Counted from the first letter of the stretch, positions 25,674-34,761 are shown. The stretch is DNA of 64,000 nt from Luteolibacter flavescens (GCF_025950085.1 NZ_JAPDDS010000010.1:62001-126000); one strand, 5' to 3'. Made by a program: numbers and translations. Notes: generated by a model from the sequence alone, not told the origin.

Positions 25674-27043
25674 TTCTTCAGGCCCAGATAAACGAGCACG
25701 TCATCGTAAAAGCCGCTCTGGTTTGCATAGAGGGCGTAGTTCTTCGCGCTCTCGAACCACTTGCGGGTCGAGGGCTTCACCTCCTTGCTGGCATTCAGCA
25801 GCATCTTCCCGGACACAGGGACCACGGCACCCTTGCGCATCGCTTCGGAAAGCGCGGCCTCCGTCGCGAGGTCAAAGACGGCGCGCAAGTCCGCACCGGA
25901 AAAGCCGTCCGTTTTCTTCGCGATCGCCGCGGGATCGAAGTCCACCAGCGGCTTGCCGCGACCGTGGATACCCGCGATCTCGCGCCGCGCCGTCTCATCC
26001 GGCGGCGGTACGAAGACGAGCCGGTCAAAGCGGCCGGGGCGCATGAAGGCACCGTCCACATGCCACGGCGCATTCGTCGCGCCGAGGATCAGCACGCCGT
26101 CATTCGACGCGCGCGAGCCGTCCAGCTCTTCCAGGAATTGATTGATGATCCCCCGCCCTGCCGACTGCCGCATGTCGCGGCGGTCCGCGGCGAGCGCGTC
26201 GATCTCATCGAAGAAGAGCACCGAGGGCGCGGCCTTGCGGGCGAGTTCGAAGATCTTGTGCAGCTTCTGCTCGCTCTCGCCGATGTACATGTCGAGCACG
26301 TGGTGGAGCCCGATGGAGAAGAAGGAGGCATTGATCTCCCCCGCGGTCGCACGCGCCAGCAGGGTCTTGCCGCAGCCCGGCGGGCCGTAGAGCAGCACGC
26401 CGCCGCCGGGCTTCTTGCCGTAGGCGGCGAAGAGCTCGGGATTCTTCAGCGGATGGATGATCTTCATCCGGATGTCCTCCTTCACCTTTTCCATCCCGCC
26501 GACGTCGGCGAACTTGATGTCCGCCCGCACCCGGAATTCCAGATCCAAGTCGCGGGCCGTCACCGCGTCCATGCCGGAGAAAGGCGAGTCGTCATCGTCG
26601 TCGATCTCCACCGGCCCCGCGGAGGTCATCGCCGTGCGCTTCTGCCCGCCGCCCGCCTTCAGGATGGCCTGCAGCAGTTCATCATCCGCCACCGAGCGAT
26701 CGAGATCCACGGCCACGTCATAGAATCCACGAGCCGTGACGGCCTCGCCTTCATCCAGAGCGATGCGTGCCCGCAGCAGCCAGGCCGGCGCATACTTCGG
26801 CTTCATCTCGCAGAGCGCCTCCAGGCGCACCATCGCCTGCGAACTCTCCCCGGAGAGATCGAGCAGGCGGGCGATGCCGAGCAGCGCATCTGCATGGTCC
26901 GGCTGGAGCTTCACCACCCGCTCGAAAAGAGCCAGCGCCTCGGCCAGCTCGAAGTGATCCTCGTGGGCCTTTGCCACCAGCATCAGCAGGGGGAGATTGT
27001 CGGGGGAAGCGGCTAGCGCGGCCTTCAGGGCGTCCAGATCCAT
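25670..27043 (-). CDS. TPR-AAA+ ATPase (classical AAA, Cdc48/FtsH-like module)
   Basis: I start at the ATG at 27043 (457 residues) rather than the TTG 30 nt upstream. Residues 1-115 are TPR-like helices, an acidic linker (148-153) follows, and the AAA module covers about 175-400 with Walker A GPPGCGKT (220-227), pore-loop region MYIGESEQK, Walker B LFFDEID (276-282) and the second region of homology GATNAPWHVD through RPGRFD. The C-terminal helical lid has FSGADLRAVFD. Such ATPases remodel or unfold protein complexes. The gene overlaps the membrane TPR gene by 4 nt, suggesting a membrane-recruited remodelling pair. Confidence 0.9.
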   Translation of the reverse strand: MDLDALKAALAASPDNLPLLMLVAKAHEDHFELAEALALFERVVKLQPDHADALLGIARLLDLSGESSQAMVRLEALCEMKPKYAPAWLLRARIALDEGEAVTARGFYDVAVDLDRSVADDELLQAILKAGGGQKRTAMTSAGPVEIDDDDDSPFSGMDAVTARDLDLEFRVRADIKFADVGGMEKVKEDIRMKIIHPLKNPELFAAYGKKPGGGVLLYGPPGCGKTLLARATAGEINASFFSIGLHHVLDMYIGESEQKLHKIFELARKAAPSVLFFDEIDALAADRRDMRQSAGRGIINQFLEELDGSRASNDGVLILGATNAPWHVDGAFMRPGRFDRLVFVPPPDETARREIAGIHGRGKPLVDFDPAAIAKKTDGFSGADLRAVFDLATEAALSEAMRKGAVVPVSGKMLLNASKEVKPSTRKWFESAKNYALYANQSGFYDDVLVYLGLKK

Positions 27044-27226
27044 GCGGGGAGGAAAGCGGAGATAGAGGATCAATCAAGCCCCGGCACTCCACCTTTTGAT
27101 TATCAGTCCATTTCAACACTCCCGACACCTCGGCTAGCCCCACGCCCCACAGCCCGGTCGCGCCTTGCAAAGAGGCCACAATTTCCACGTTTCCCCCGGA
27201 TGTCGGTATGTTAGACCATCTCCAAC

Positions 27227-28429
27227 ATGAATGATCGCATCGCCCTGCTTGCCGATGGCCGCCTGATCCTGGCCGCTAACGACGGCACGTCGAAGCGTCA
27301 CGACTGTCAATTCGCCGCCGACATCGAGCGCCGCGAGCAGCAGTCCGCCGAAAAGAATTCGTGGCTGCGCGGCGACCAGGAGGCAGGCGGTGGCATGTTC
27401 TCCCGCTCCTCGCTGTGGGGCGGACGGGGCGTGCCGCGCTCGGTCTCGGTGCGCCCGCGGGTCGTGGCCGTGGCGGGAGGAGATCGCCCGGACTCGATGG
27501 TCTACGCGCTGTGGACCGGTGTGGTCGGCGCGGTGCTGGATTTCGATTTCGTGGAGGGCTACGAGCGGCGGGTCTTTCACCGCGAGCGCTTCCATGTCTC
27601 GGAATTCGACCGCCACTCCGGGGACGGGCGCATCGCGTGCCGCTTCGGCGATGACGAGGTCTCGCACATCGCGGTGCTGGAGCCGGACGGTCGCCATGCC
27701 AAGCCGGTGACCGAGGGCGACTCCATCGATGCCGCGCCCTCCTGGGTGCCCGGGCGCGAGGCGATCCTCTACCATTCCGCCGGGCTCTCGCGGGATCCGC
27801 AGGGCTACATCCGCGGCTTCGGCCCCTTCGGCATTCATCGCATCGATCTCACGGGCGGCGAACTTGAGACCGTCCTTGAAAGCCCCACCCACGACTATCT
27901 CGCTCCCCAGGCCGACGAAGCCGGGAATATCTACTACATCCGCCGTAAATACGAGGGTCCGGAAGGCCCCCGCCCCTCCGTGTGGGTCACGCTGAAGGAC
28001 ACGCTGCTCTTCCCCTTCCGCATCCTCCGGGCGCTGGTCGATTTCTTCCAGATATTCTCCAGCATCGTCAGCAAGAAGCCGCTCACCACCGCCGGAGGGC
28101 CGAAGCAGCAGGGACCGGAGCCCGTGCGCATGTGGATCGCCGGCCGCATGATCGACGTGCAGAAGGCTGGCCAGGCGAATGCCCCGGACGGCGCCCTCGC
28201 CCCGGCCGACTGGGAGCTGGTGAAGCGCACGCCGGACGGCACCGAGACCGTCCTGGCCCGCCACGCCCTCGCTTACGATGTCTCCGCCGATGGGCGGATT
28301 GCCTGGAGCGACGGGAAAAACCTGCACCTCATCGCTGCGGACGGCAGCAAGCGCAAGCTGCTCAGCGAGCCGCTGATCGACTCGGTGAAGTGGCTGCGCC
28401 CCTTCGAGGGAACGGCGGAACAAGGATAA
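27227..28429 (+). CDS. beta-propeller-like protein of unknown function
   Basis: The product is 400 residues and begins MNDRIALLADGRLILA. Repeated beta-strand patterns (PDGRHAKPVTEGD, PQADEAGNIYYIRRK, SADGRIAWSDGKNLHLI, ADGSKRKLL) resemble TolB/WD40-type blades with D-G turns. A hydrophobic stretch at about 258-285 (LKDTLLFPFRILRALVDFFQIFSSIV) could be an amphipathic or membrane-contacting insertion. No signal peptide is evident. It is divergent from the TPR-AAA+ gene across 183 nt that probably holds both promoters. I do not recognise a specific family; a scaffold or sensor for the neighbouring ATPase is only a guess. Confidence 0.75.
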   Translation: MNDRIALLADGRLILAANDGTSKRHDCQFAADIERREQQSAEKNSWLRGDQEAGGGMFSRSSLWGGRGVPRSVSVRPRVVAVAGGDRPDSMVYALWTGVVGAVLDFDFVEGYERRVFHRERFHVSEFDRHSGDGRIACRFGDDEVSHIAVLEPDGRHAKPVTEGDSIDAAPSWVPGREAILYHSAGLSRDPQGYIRGFGPFGIHRIDLTGGELETVLESPTHDYLAPQADEAGNIYYIRRKYEGPEGPRPSVWVTLKDTLLFPFRILRALVDFFQIFSSIVSKKPLTTAGGPKQQGPEPVRMWIAGRMIDVQKAGQANAPDGALAPADWELVKRTPDGTETVLARHALAYDVSADGRIAWSDGKNLHLIAADGSKRKLLSEPLIDSVKWLRPFEGTAEQG

Positions 28430-28489
28430 GGCGACCGCCGGAAAACTTCGCCCTTGGCATCCCCGTCCGAAAAGCCACCCTCCGCCCGC

Positions 28490-28645
28490 CGCGGGATAGC
28501 CGTGGCTCCAGTCGGGAAGCCCGTGGCACGGGCAGGAAATCGATGGGGAATCCGGTGCGACTCCGGAGCGGTACCGCCACTGTAAATCCCGAGCTGCACC
28601 GCAGCCCGGGAAAGCCAGATCGCCAGCCTGACGGAACACGTCTGA
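28490..28645 (+). promoter_or_regulatory. cobalamin riboswitch
   Basis: The conserved core is readable: GGGAATCCGGTG (28545-28556), the matching CTCCGGAGCGG, the B12 box CCGCCACTGT (28574-28583), and the distal AGCCAGATCGCCAGCC segment at about 28613-28628. A 7-bp hairpin (28648-28654 with 28662-28668) lies between the aptamer and the ATG at 28686 and is the likely expression platform. The absence of a U-tract suggests translational rather than transcriptional control. Boundaries are approximate. Confidence 0.9.
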
Positions 28646-28685
28646 AAGAACCCGCGGATCTCGGGTTCACGGATCACCATACGAC

Positions 28686-29513
28686 ATGCATCAACCACAG
28701 AAGGCGCTCCTCACGCGGGCGCTCGCGACGGTCCCCCGCCCCCTGCTGGCGGTGGGAATCACCTTGGCAGCCACCCTTTCCACCCAAGCCGCCGTCATCA
28801 CCTTCGATGACCTGGATGCTGGGACGAATGGCTACTGGAACGGCTCGGACGGAAGCGGCAGCTTCACCACCGGCGGTGCCACCTTTGTGAACGGCTACGT
28901 CCCCGCCTGGGGCTCCTGGTCGGGCTTCGGCTATTCCAATCAGGGCAATACGACGACGCCCGGCTGGGGGAACCAATACAGCTCCTACACCGGCGGCGAC
29001 CGCAGCGGCAGCGGCAACTTCACGCTCGCCTACGGCAGCTCGACGGTGGGCGAGCCCGGGCCGTCGATCTCCTTCGCCACGGACACCAACCTCACCGGCC
29101 TCGGCGCGTATTTCACGAATACGACCTACTCATATCTCTCGATGAGCCAGGGCGACGGCTTCGCGAAGAAATTCGGCGGAGCCAGCGGCACGGATGCGGA
29201 TTACTTCAAGCTCACCATCCACGGCTACCTGAATGGCGGTTCGACGGGCACGGTGGATTTCTACCTCGCTGACTTCCGCTTCGAATCCTCGGCACAGGAC
29301 TACATCGTGGACACCTGGCAGTTCGTGGACTTCTCCTCGCTGGGCATCGTGGACGAGCTGAAGTTCTCCTTCGACTCGTCCGACGTGGGCGACTACGGCA
29401 TCAATACTCCGGTCTACTTCGCCATGGATGACTTCCTGGCCGTGCCGGAGCCGTCCGCCGCGCTGGCATCGCTCGCCGGTCTGGCCCTGCTGGCACGCCG
29501 CCGCCGTCGCTAA
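28686..29513 (+). CDS. DUF4465 PEP-CTERM-anchored exported protein under cobalamin control
   Basis: This 275-residue protein has a long signal peptide (cleavage after about residue 37). The body carries the DUF4465 pattern: FDDLDAGTNGYWNGSDGSGSF near the start, then GFGYSN, TPGWGNQYS, TNTTYSYLSM, GDGFAKKFGG, DYFKLTIHGY, VDFYLADFRFE, DYIVDTWQ and a NTPVYFAMDDF end. It closes with a PEP-CTERM tail: VPEPS, a hydrophobic helix and five Arg, for sorting to the cell surface. It is the first gene after the riboswitch and is followed by a BtuB-like receptor. Surface capture of cobalamin is a reasonable inference, perhaps analogous to surface B12-binding proteins of Bacteroidetes. Confidence 0.9.
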   Translation: MHQPQKALLTRALATVPRPLLAVGITLAATLSTQAAVITFDDLDAGTNGYWNGSDGSGSFTTGGATFVNGYVPAWGSWSGFGYSNQGNTTTPGWGNQYSSYTGGDRSGSGNFTLAYGSSTVGEPGPSISFATDTNLTGLGAYFTNTTYSYLSMSQGDGFAKKFGGASGTDADYFKLTIHGYLNGGSTGTVDFYLADFRFESSAQDYIVDTWQFVDFSSLGIVDELKFSFDSSDVGDYGINTPVYFAMDDFLAVPEPSAALASLAGLALLARRRRR

Positions 29514-29549
29514 GACCGGCGCAACCCCGCTCCGCACCGGACCCGCGCC

Positions 29550-31538
29550 ATGCGACTCACCTCCATCCCCGCGCTCGCGGCGATGATCCTTCCGCTTTCC
29601 CCGGCCACCGCGCCGGGGGAAGAGGAGGAGGATGAGCTGCAGCCGCTGGTCGTGGAGGCGGACCGGCACTCGGTGCTGCCGGAGCACTTCGCCGGCAGCG
29701 CCACCGTCATCGACCGGGAGAAGATCGCGAAATCCGGAGTTCGCTCCGTGGCCGACCTGCTGGCCACGCAGGGCGGCATCCGGCTCACGAATACGTCCGG
29801 AAACGCCTCGGACAGCACCGTGCACCTGCGCGGCTTCGGCGAGAATGCCTCGTCGCGCGTGCTCGTCCTCATCGACGGCCGCCCGGTGAATCGACCGGAC
29901 ATGGCGGGCGTCTCGTGGCTGGAGGCACCCGTGGCCCGGCTGGAGCGAGTGGAGATCCTGCGCGGTAGCCAGAGCGCCCGCTTCGGCGACAATGCCGTGG
30001 GCGGCGTGATCAATCTTGTCACCCGCGGAGGAAGTACGGAATCCACCGTACTTGAGGGAGCCGGTGGCAGCGACGGCTACACGCTCGCCCGCATCAGCCA
30101 CCGCAGCCTGATCGACGGGCACGGCATCACCTTCGATGCCGAGCGGAATTTCACCGACGGCTGGCGGGACAATGCCTTCAGCGAACTGGAGACTGCGGCT
30201 CTCCGCTGGGACAAGCAACTCGCCGACTGGATCGATGCCGATCTCGGCGTCTCCTGGGCGGATGAGCGCGGCGGCTTCCCCGGCCCGCTGACAAAGCAGC
30301 GCTACCTGCTCGACCCGCGCCAATCGATCTACGCCCAGTCCGGTCAGGCGCACCTCTATTTCAGCGAGCAGACGCGCTGGACCGCGGATGGCACGCTGAC
30401 CTTTGGCAAGGCGGGCGGGCCGACCATTGAGGTGCCGCTTTCGATCTACCAGCGTGACCTCGCGTGGAATTTCGGCCCGGGCTATCACACGGACAATCTT
30501 CTCAATACCTACACGCTCTCGCCGCGCTTCGGCATCACCGGCGACTCGTGGTCGGCGGAGGCCGGGATCTCGCTGCGGCGGGACACGCTGGAGCTCTCGC
30601 AATTCGCCGAGATCCAGCGGCGGAACCGCACGACGGACGCATCGCTGGAGCGGGACATCGCGGGCATCTTCGCCGGCGCGGAGTGGGAGCCGTGGAAGTA
30701 CTGGCACCTTAGTACTTCAGCCCGCTGGGAGCATTCGTCGGTCGGCGCGGACGCCCGGAGCTACCGCTTCCCCGCGAATCCGGCGCTGAATTTCGCGCGC
30801 GAAACCGACGAGTCGAACTCCGCATTCCAGGCCGGGGTCCGCTGGGAGGGCGCACGGGATGTTTCCGCGTGGCTGCGCTACGATCGCCTATATCGATTGC
30901 CCTCTACTGACGAGATCGCCTCCTATCAGGGGTATCCGCTCACCGTCCCCTTCAATGACCGCCTCCGTGCGGAGACCGGCGACAACGTGGAGCTCGGGGC
31001 CGAGTGGACGCCCGGCGCATGGACCCTGCGCGTGAACGGCTTCGCCCAATGGCTGGAGGGCGAGATCGCCTACGACTACCTGCAAAATCTCAATGTGAAC
31101 CTGGCCGACACCCGACGTCTCGGCCTGGAGACCACGCTGGGCTACCAGGCTGGCATCTGGGATGCGGCACTGCATTTCACCGCGCTCCAGTCCGAATTCC
31201 GCAGCGGCACCTACGAGGGCAAGGAGGTCTATCTGGTGCCAAACCGCGAACTCACCGCCACGCTTGGCTGCCGCCCAAAGGACTGGCTCAGCCTGCAGGC
31301 GGAGTATCAATACGTCGGCGATGCCTTCGAGGGGAATGACTTCCAGAACACCCGCGAGAAGCTCCCGTCCTACGGCGTCGCAAATTTCCTCGTCCGCTAC
31401 GAACCGAAGCCCGGACTCTCCCTCTACTGCCGCATCAACAATCTCTTCGACGAGCGCTACGCCACGGTGAAGTACAGCGGGATCTGGTATCCCGCCGCCG
31501 GGCGACAGGTGCTCATCGGCATCCGCCGCGAACTATGA
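29550..31538 (+). CDS. btuB: TonB-dependent outer-membrane receptor, BtuB-like
   Basis: The product is 662 residues with a signal peptide (to about residue 23), a TonB-box-like LQPLVVEAD, and a plug domain with SVADLLATQGGIRL, VHLRGFG, RVLVLIDGRPVN and VERVEILRGSQSARFGDNAVGGVINLVTR. A 22-strand-type barrel ends in a C-terminal aromatic-rich strand (RQVLIGIRREL). The size matches BtuB. The gene lies 36 nt after the DUF4465 gene in the riboswitch-controlled operon, which specifies the ligand as a corrinoid. It would import cobalamin into the periplasm using TonB energy. The BtuCDF transporter is not in the window. Confidence 0.93.
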   Translation: MRLTSIPALAAMILPLSPATAPGEEEEDELQPLVVEADRHSVLPEHFAGSATVIDREKIAKSGVRSVADLLATQGGIRLTNTSGNASDSTVHLRGFGENASSRVLVLIDGRPVNRPDMAGVSWLEAPVARLERVEILRGSQSARFGDNAVGGVINLVTRGGSTESTVLEGAGGSDGYTLARISHRSLIDGHGITFDAERNFTDGWRDNAFSELETAALRWDKQLADWIDADLGVSWADERGGFPGPLTKQRYLLDPRQSIYAQSGQAHLYFSEQTRWTADGTLTFGKAGGPTIEVPLSIYQRDLAWNFGPGYHTDNLLNTYTLSPRFGITGDSWSAEAGISLRRDTLELSQFAEIQRRNRTTDASLERDIAGIFAGAEWEPWKYWHLSTSARWEHSSVGADARSYRFPANPALNFARETDESNSAFQAGVRWEGARDVSAWLRYDRLYRLPSTDEIASYQGYPLTVPFNDRLRAETGDNVELGAEWTPGAWTLRVNGFAQWLEGEIAYDYLQNLNVNLADTRRLGLETTLGYQAGIWDAALHFTALQSEFRSGTYEGKEVYLVPNRELTATLGCRPKDWLSLQAEYQYVGDAFEGNDFQNTREKLPSYGVANFLVRYEPKPGLSLYCRINNLFDERYATVKYSGIWYPAAGRQVLIGIRREL

Positions 31539-32440
31539 AGCTCCGCCTGCTCGCCTTCCTCATCCCTGCCACCCTTCACGCGGGTCCCTACGCCGGAGTC
31601 GCCGGACCGGGCAGCCCGGCTGTCTCGAAGGATGACTCGCGCATCGTCGCATGGGCCAGCGGCCACTCCGAGGTGACCTACGGCGTGGACGTGGACAACA
31701 TGTGGAGGACGCCGGAGAAAGCCACCGGCAAGGCCACCACGGACGTCTATGATATCGTCTGCCTCGGCAATGGCGGCCAGATCACGATGTATTTCCCCCA
31801 CTCCGTGCGGGATGGTGCAGGTGCGGATTTCGCGGTTTTCGAAAATTCTTTCAGCGACACTTTTCTCGAGCTCGCCTTCGTCGAGGTCTCCAGCGATGGC
31901 GTGAATTTCTTCCGCTTCCCGAGTGCCTCGCTTACTCCGAGTAAGGTCGGCCCATTCGACACGACGATGGACCCGACGAACATCGACGGCCTCGCCGGAA
32001 AGTACCGTGGCGGCTATGGCACGCCCTTCGATCTCGCATCGCTCCCCGACTCGCCCCTGCTGAACAAGCAGCGCGTGGCCTTCGTCCGGATCATCGACAT
32101 CATTGGAGACGGCAAGACGAAGGACAGCAGCGGTCGCCCGATCTACGATCCCACGCCGGTCATCGGCAGCGGCGGCTTCGACCTCGATGCCATCGGCGTG
32201 ATCCACATCAATGACGGCGACTTCAGCCTGGTGAACTTCACCCTAACGGGAACCACCGCCGCGCTGGAGTGGCAGAGCAATCCCGGCCAGAGCTACCGCA
32301 TCGAGTCCGGCACGAAGCTCGACGACTGGCAGCCTGTCGAAACCGTCACCGCCCGCACCAACCGCGGCACCACGCTGCGCACCGTGAACTTCGCCGCCGG
32401 GCCGCGGCGCTTCTGGCGGGTGGTCCGCACCTCGCCCTGA
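31535..32440 (+). CDS. exported protein of the cobalamin-uptake operon
   Basis: The start overlaps the receptor stop (ATGA). The 301 residues begin with a signal peptide ending LHAG. The central beta-sandwich has ADFAVFENSF, LELAFVEVSSDGVNF, GLAGKYRGGYGTPFDL, FVRIIDIIGDG, PIYDPTPVIGSGGFDLDAIGVI, a pattern I associate with surface proteins next to BtuB-type receptors. The last 80 residues are a separate small beta module, SGTKLDDWQ followed by RRFWRVVR, also found in two other exported proteins of this window. It may cooperate with the DUF4465 protein in capturing corrinoid at the surface. Confidence 0.8.
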   Translation: MKLRLLAFLIPATLHAGPYAGVAGPGSPAVSKDDSRIVAWASGHSEVTYGVDVDNMWRTPEKATGKATTDVYDIVCLGNGGQITMYFPHSVRDGAGADFAVFENSFSDTFLELAFVEVSSDGVNFFRFPSASLTPSKVGPFDTTMDPTNIDGLAGKYRGGYGTPFDLASLPDSPLLNKQRVAFVRIIDIIGDGKTKDSSGRPIYDPTPVIGSGGFDLDAIGVIHINDGDFSLVNFTLTGTTAALEWQSNPGQSYRIESGTKLDDWQPVETVTARTNRGTTLRTVNFAAGPRRFWRVVRTSP

Positions 32441-32498
32441 CGCATAGCACCCGCGATTCTGCATTGCCGCGGGGCAAACGGCTTCCCATCGTCATGCC

Positions 32499-33296
32499 AT
32501 GGCCGCCTCGGAACGCTGGCACGAACGAACGCTGCAGGATCGCGAGTGGTTGTGCGCCAGCTTTGGCAATCTCACGCTGGTGGTGCACAGCATCCTGGAG
32601 GAGTGGCGCGTGGCCCCGCTCTACGGGTCCGAGTGCGACTGCCTCATGAGCGATGCGGACACGCCGCCGGAGGACCTGCCGTGGCAGCGCTGGGACCGCG
32701 GGGCGAAGGACGTGAAGCTGCGCTTCCGCCCTGTTTTCCCGGATCGCCCGGTCATCATCCGCCCGCGCTCGCCGCTGAATCTCTCGCCGCGCGCAAAGGC
32801 GACCTTCTACGTCGGCATCCCCGCCTTCATCGAGCTGACCGCGCACAGCGAGGGCCAGTACGAGCGCCTCAGCGCATGGCCCAGCGAGCAGCCGTCGAAT
32901 ACCTGGCACGGCACGCCGATCTCCGGCACGCTCTGCTACTCGGTGAAGACCCGGGCGCGGAGGCAATTCGTGCCGGAAGATTGGCAGGAGATGTCCATCA
33001 TCTCGACGATCGAAATCGCGAATACCGGCACGCATTCCCACCCTTTCGAGCGCTTGTTTTATGAAACCGGCCACCTCTCGGTCTTCGAGCACGAGGGTCG
33101 GCTGTGGTCGAATCACGCGCGAATCCGCACCGGGGAGAAGAGCGACTCGCTGAGCGGCGTCGTCTTCGCCAGCAAGCCGGTCGGCGAGGCCACGCGCGCC
33201 GTGGAGCTGGCCCCGCCGCGGCAGGGCCGGGTGCGTCGCAGCATGTTAAAGGAGGCCTTCTCCACCTTCCTCGGAGTCACTCACCCGAACGACTGA
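32499..33296 (+). CDS. DUF432 family protein coupled to an MscS channel
   Basis: The product is 265 residues without a signal peptide or membrane helix, rich in beta-strand and with conserved-looking stretches PLYGSECDCLMS, VIIRPRSPLNLSPRAKATFYVGIPAFIEL, PISGTLCYSVKTRA and NTGTHSHPFERLFYETGHLSVF. These fit DUF432, of unknown function. The gene ends in TGATG, overlapping the MscS start by one base, so the two are co-translated. It may therefore modulate or report on the channel; I infer this from coupling only. Confidence 0.8.
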   Translation: MAASERWHERTLQDREWLCASFGNLTLVVHSILEEWRVAPLYGSECDCLMSDADTPPEDLPWQRWDRGAKDVKLRFRPVFPDRPVIIRPRSPLNLSPRAKATFYVGIPAFIELTAHSEGQYERLSAWPSEQPSNTWHGTPISGTLCYSVKTRARRQFVPEDWQEMSIISTIEIANTGTHSHPFERLFYETGHLSVFEHEGRLWSNHARIRTGEKSDSLSGVVFASKPVGEATRAVELAPPRQGRVRRSMLKEAFSTFLGVTHPND

Positions 33297-34138
33297 TGAT
33301 GCTGGCCGACCTGACCTCCGAATTCTGGGGCAATCCGATCTACCAGAAGATCATCAAGGTGCTGATCGTCCTCGCGACCGGACTGCCGCTCGTGCTGCTG
33401 GTCTCGCGCATCGTCAGCCGGGTGCTGCGGCACCGGCTCGGCCAGCAGGGCAGCGACCTGCTCGCCCGCATCGTCCGCTACAGCGGCTACGTCATGGTGC
33501 TGGTGGCCGTGCTCCAGGAGTTCGGCTTCAATCTGGCGGCCGTACTCGGTGCCGCGGGCATCGCCGGCGTGGCCATTGGCTTCGCCTCGCAGACCTCGCT
33601 GTCGAATCTCATTTCCGGCCTCTTCATCGTCGGCGAGCGGCCTTTTGAAAAAGGCGACATCATCGAGGTCGGTGCCGTCAGCGGCACAGTCGAGGAGATC
33701 GGCCTGATGGCGCTCACCCTGCGGACATTCGACAACCGCTCGGTCCGCATCCCAAATGAGATGCTGGTGAAAAACACCGTCACCACCGTGACCCGCTACC
33801 CCATCCGGCGCGTGGACCTCACCATCGGCGTCGCCTACACCGAGGCCATCGACCACGTGATGCGCGTGCTCGCCGGGGTGGCGGACGCCCACCCGGCAGT
33901 GCTCGACGAGCCGGAGACCGTGATCGTCTTCAATGGCTTCGGCGAGTCATCGCTGAACTTCATGATCGGAGCCTGGACCATCAAGGCGGACGTCATGAAG
34001 GTGAAGAACGAGCTGCCGCTGCGGATCAAGGAAGCCTTCGACCGCGAGGGCATCGAGATCCCCTTCCCCCACCGAGTCCTCGCCCCGGGCAAGGCGATGG
34101 AGCCCATCCCGGTGGTCGTGCGGGAGAGCAGGAACTAA
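33296..34138 (+). CDS. small-conductance mechanosensitive channel, MscS family
   Basis: I use the first of two tandem ATGs (280 residues, MMLADL). Three transmembrane helices lie at about 20-40, 62-82 and 84-112. The third is the pore helix with the Gly/Ala-rich AAGIAGVAIGFASQTSLSNLISGLFI. The beta domain follows with GDIIEVGAVSGTVEEIGLMALTLRTFDNRSVRIPN and the C-terminal cytoplasmic vestibule. It opens under membrane tension to release solutes during hypo-osmotic shock. It is translationally coupled to the DUF432 gene. Confidence 0.95.
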   Translation: MMLADLTSEFWGNPIYQKIIKVLIVLATGLPLVLLVSRIVSRVLRHRLGQQGSDLLARIVRYSGYVMVLVAVLQEFGFNLAAVLGAAGIAGVAIGFASQTSLSNLISGLFIVGERPFEKGDIIEVGAVSGTVEEIGLMALTLRTFDNRSVRIPNEMLVKNTVTTVTRYPIRRVDLTIGVAYTEAIDHVMRVLAGVADAHPAVLDEPETVIVFNGFGESSLNFMIGAWTIKADVMKVKNELPLRIKEAFDREGIEIPFPHRVLAPGKAMEPIPVVVRESRN

Positions 34139-34188
34139 CACAAACTCGGCTTGGCTTTCCAGACAGGCTGGAGTTGATAGGCGGCACC

Positions 34189-34689
34189 ATGGACAACCCC
34201 TATCAAACCGGTGCACACGGAAATCCGTATCCCTCCTCCACCGGTCAAACCTCCCCCGCCATCATCCAGGCCCTCGCGGGCACCAAGCCCTGGGTGCGGC
34301 TCTGCTCCATCATCGGCTTCATCTGTGCCGGCTTCATGGTGCTCGGCGGCCTCATGATGATGGCCGGAGGAGCCATCGGCGGCATGAGCAACTCCCGTGC
34401 CGCGGGGTTCGGCTGGATCCAGTCGATCATGGGACTGATCTACATCGCCATGTCGCTGATGTATGTCTTCCCCTCGGTGAAGCTCTGGAAATACGGCACC
34501 GCCATCCTGAACCTGATGTCCAGCCAGTCCGCCACGGATCTGGAGCAGGCGATGGAGGCCCAGCGCGGATTCTGGAAATTCGTCGGCATCGTGATCCTCG
34601 TCTCCATCGGCCTGATGTTGATCGGCATGGTCCTCGCCATCGTTGCGGCAGGCATGGCTGCCGCTTCGATAAATGAACTGGGCAGCTAA
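34189..34689 (+). CDS. small membrane protein, DUF5362-like
   Basis: I choose the ATG at 34189 (166 residues) with GGCGG just upstream; a TTG at 34174 would add five residues. A Pro/Ser/Gly-rich head (1-35) precedes hydrophobic helices at about 46-72 and 85-106, the motif VFPSVKLWKYGTAI, a charged DLEQAMEAQRGFWKF segment and a last helix at about 133-158. The motif order resembles DUF5362 membrane proteins of unknown function. It is followed directly by an intrinsic terminator. Confidence 0.75.
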   Translation: MDNPYQTGAHGNPYPSSTGQTSPAIIQALAGTKPWVRLCSIIGFICAGFMVLGGLMMMAGGAIGGMSNSRAAGFGWIQSIMGLIYIAMSLMYVFPSVKLWKYGTAILNLMSSQSATDLEQAMEAQRGFWKFVGIVILVSIGLMLIGMVLAIVAAGMAAASINELGS

Positions 34690-34729
34690 CAGTCACTTGC
34701 GGGGACGAATTCCCGGTGCTGATTCCTCT

Positions 34730-34761
34730 GGCACGCATCGTCACGGATGCGTGCCTTTTTT
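34730..34761 (+). terminator. intrinsic terminator abutting the helicase start
   Basis: A perfect 10-bp stem (34730-34739 with 34746-34755) is followed by TTTTTT (34756-34761). The helicase ATG is at 34768, only 6 nt later. An in-frame ATG at 34747 lies inside the stem and is therefore rejected as a start. Confidence 0.9.
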
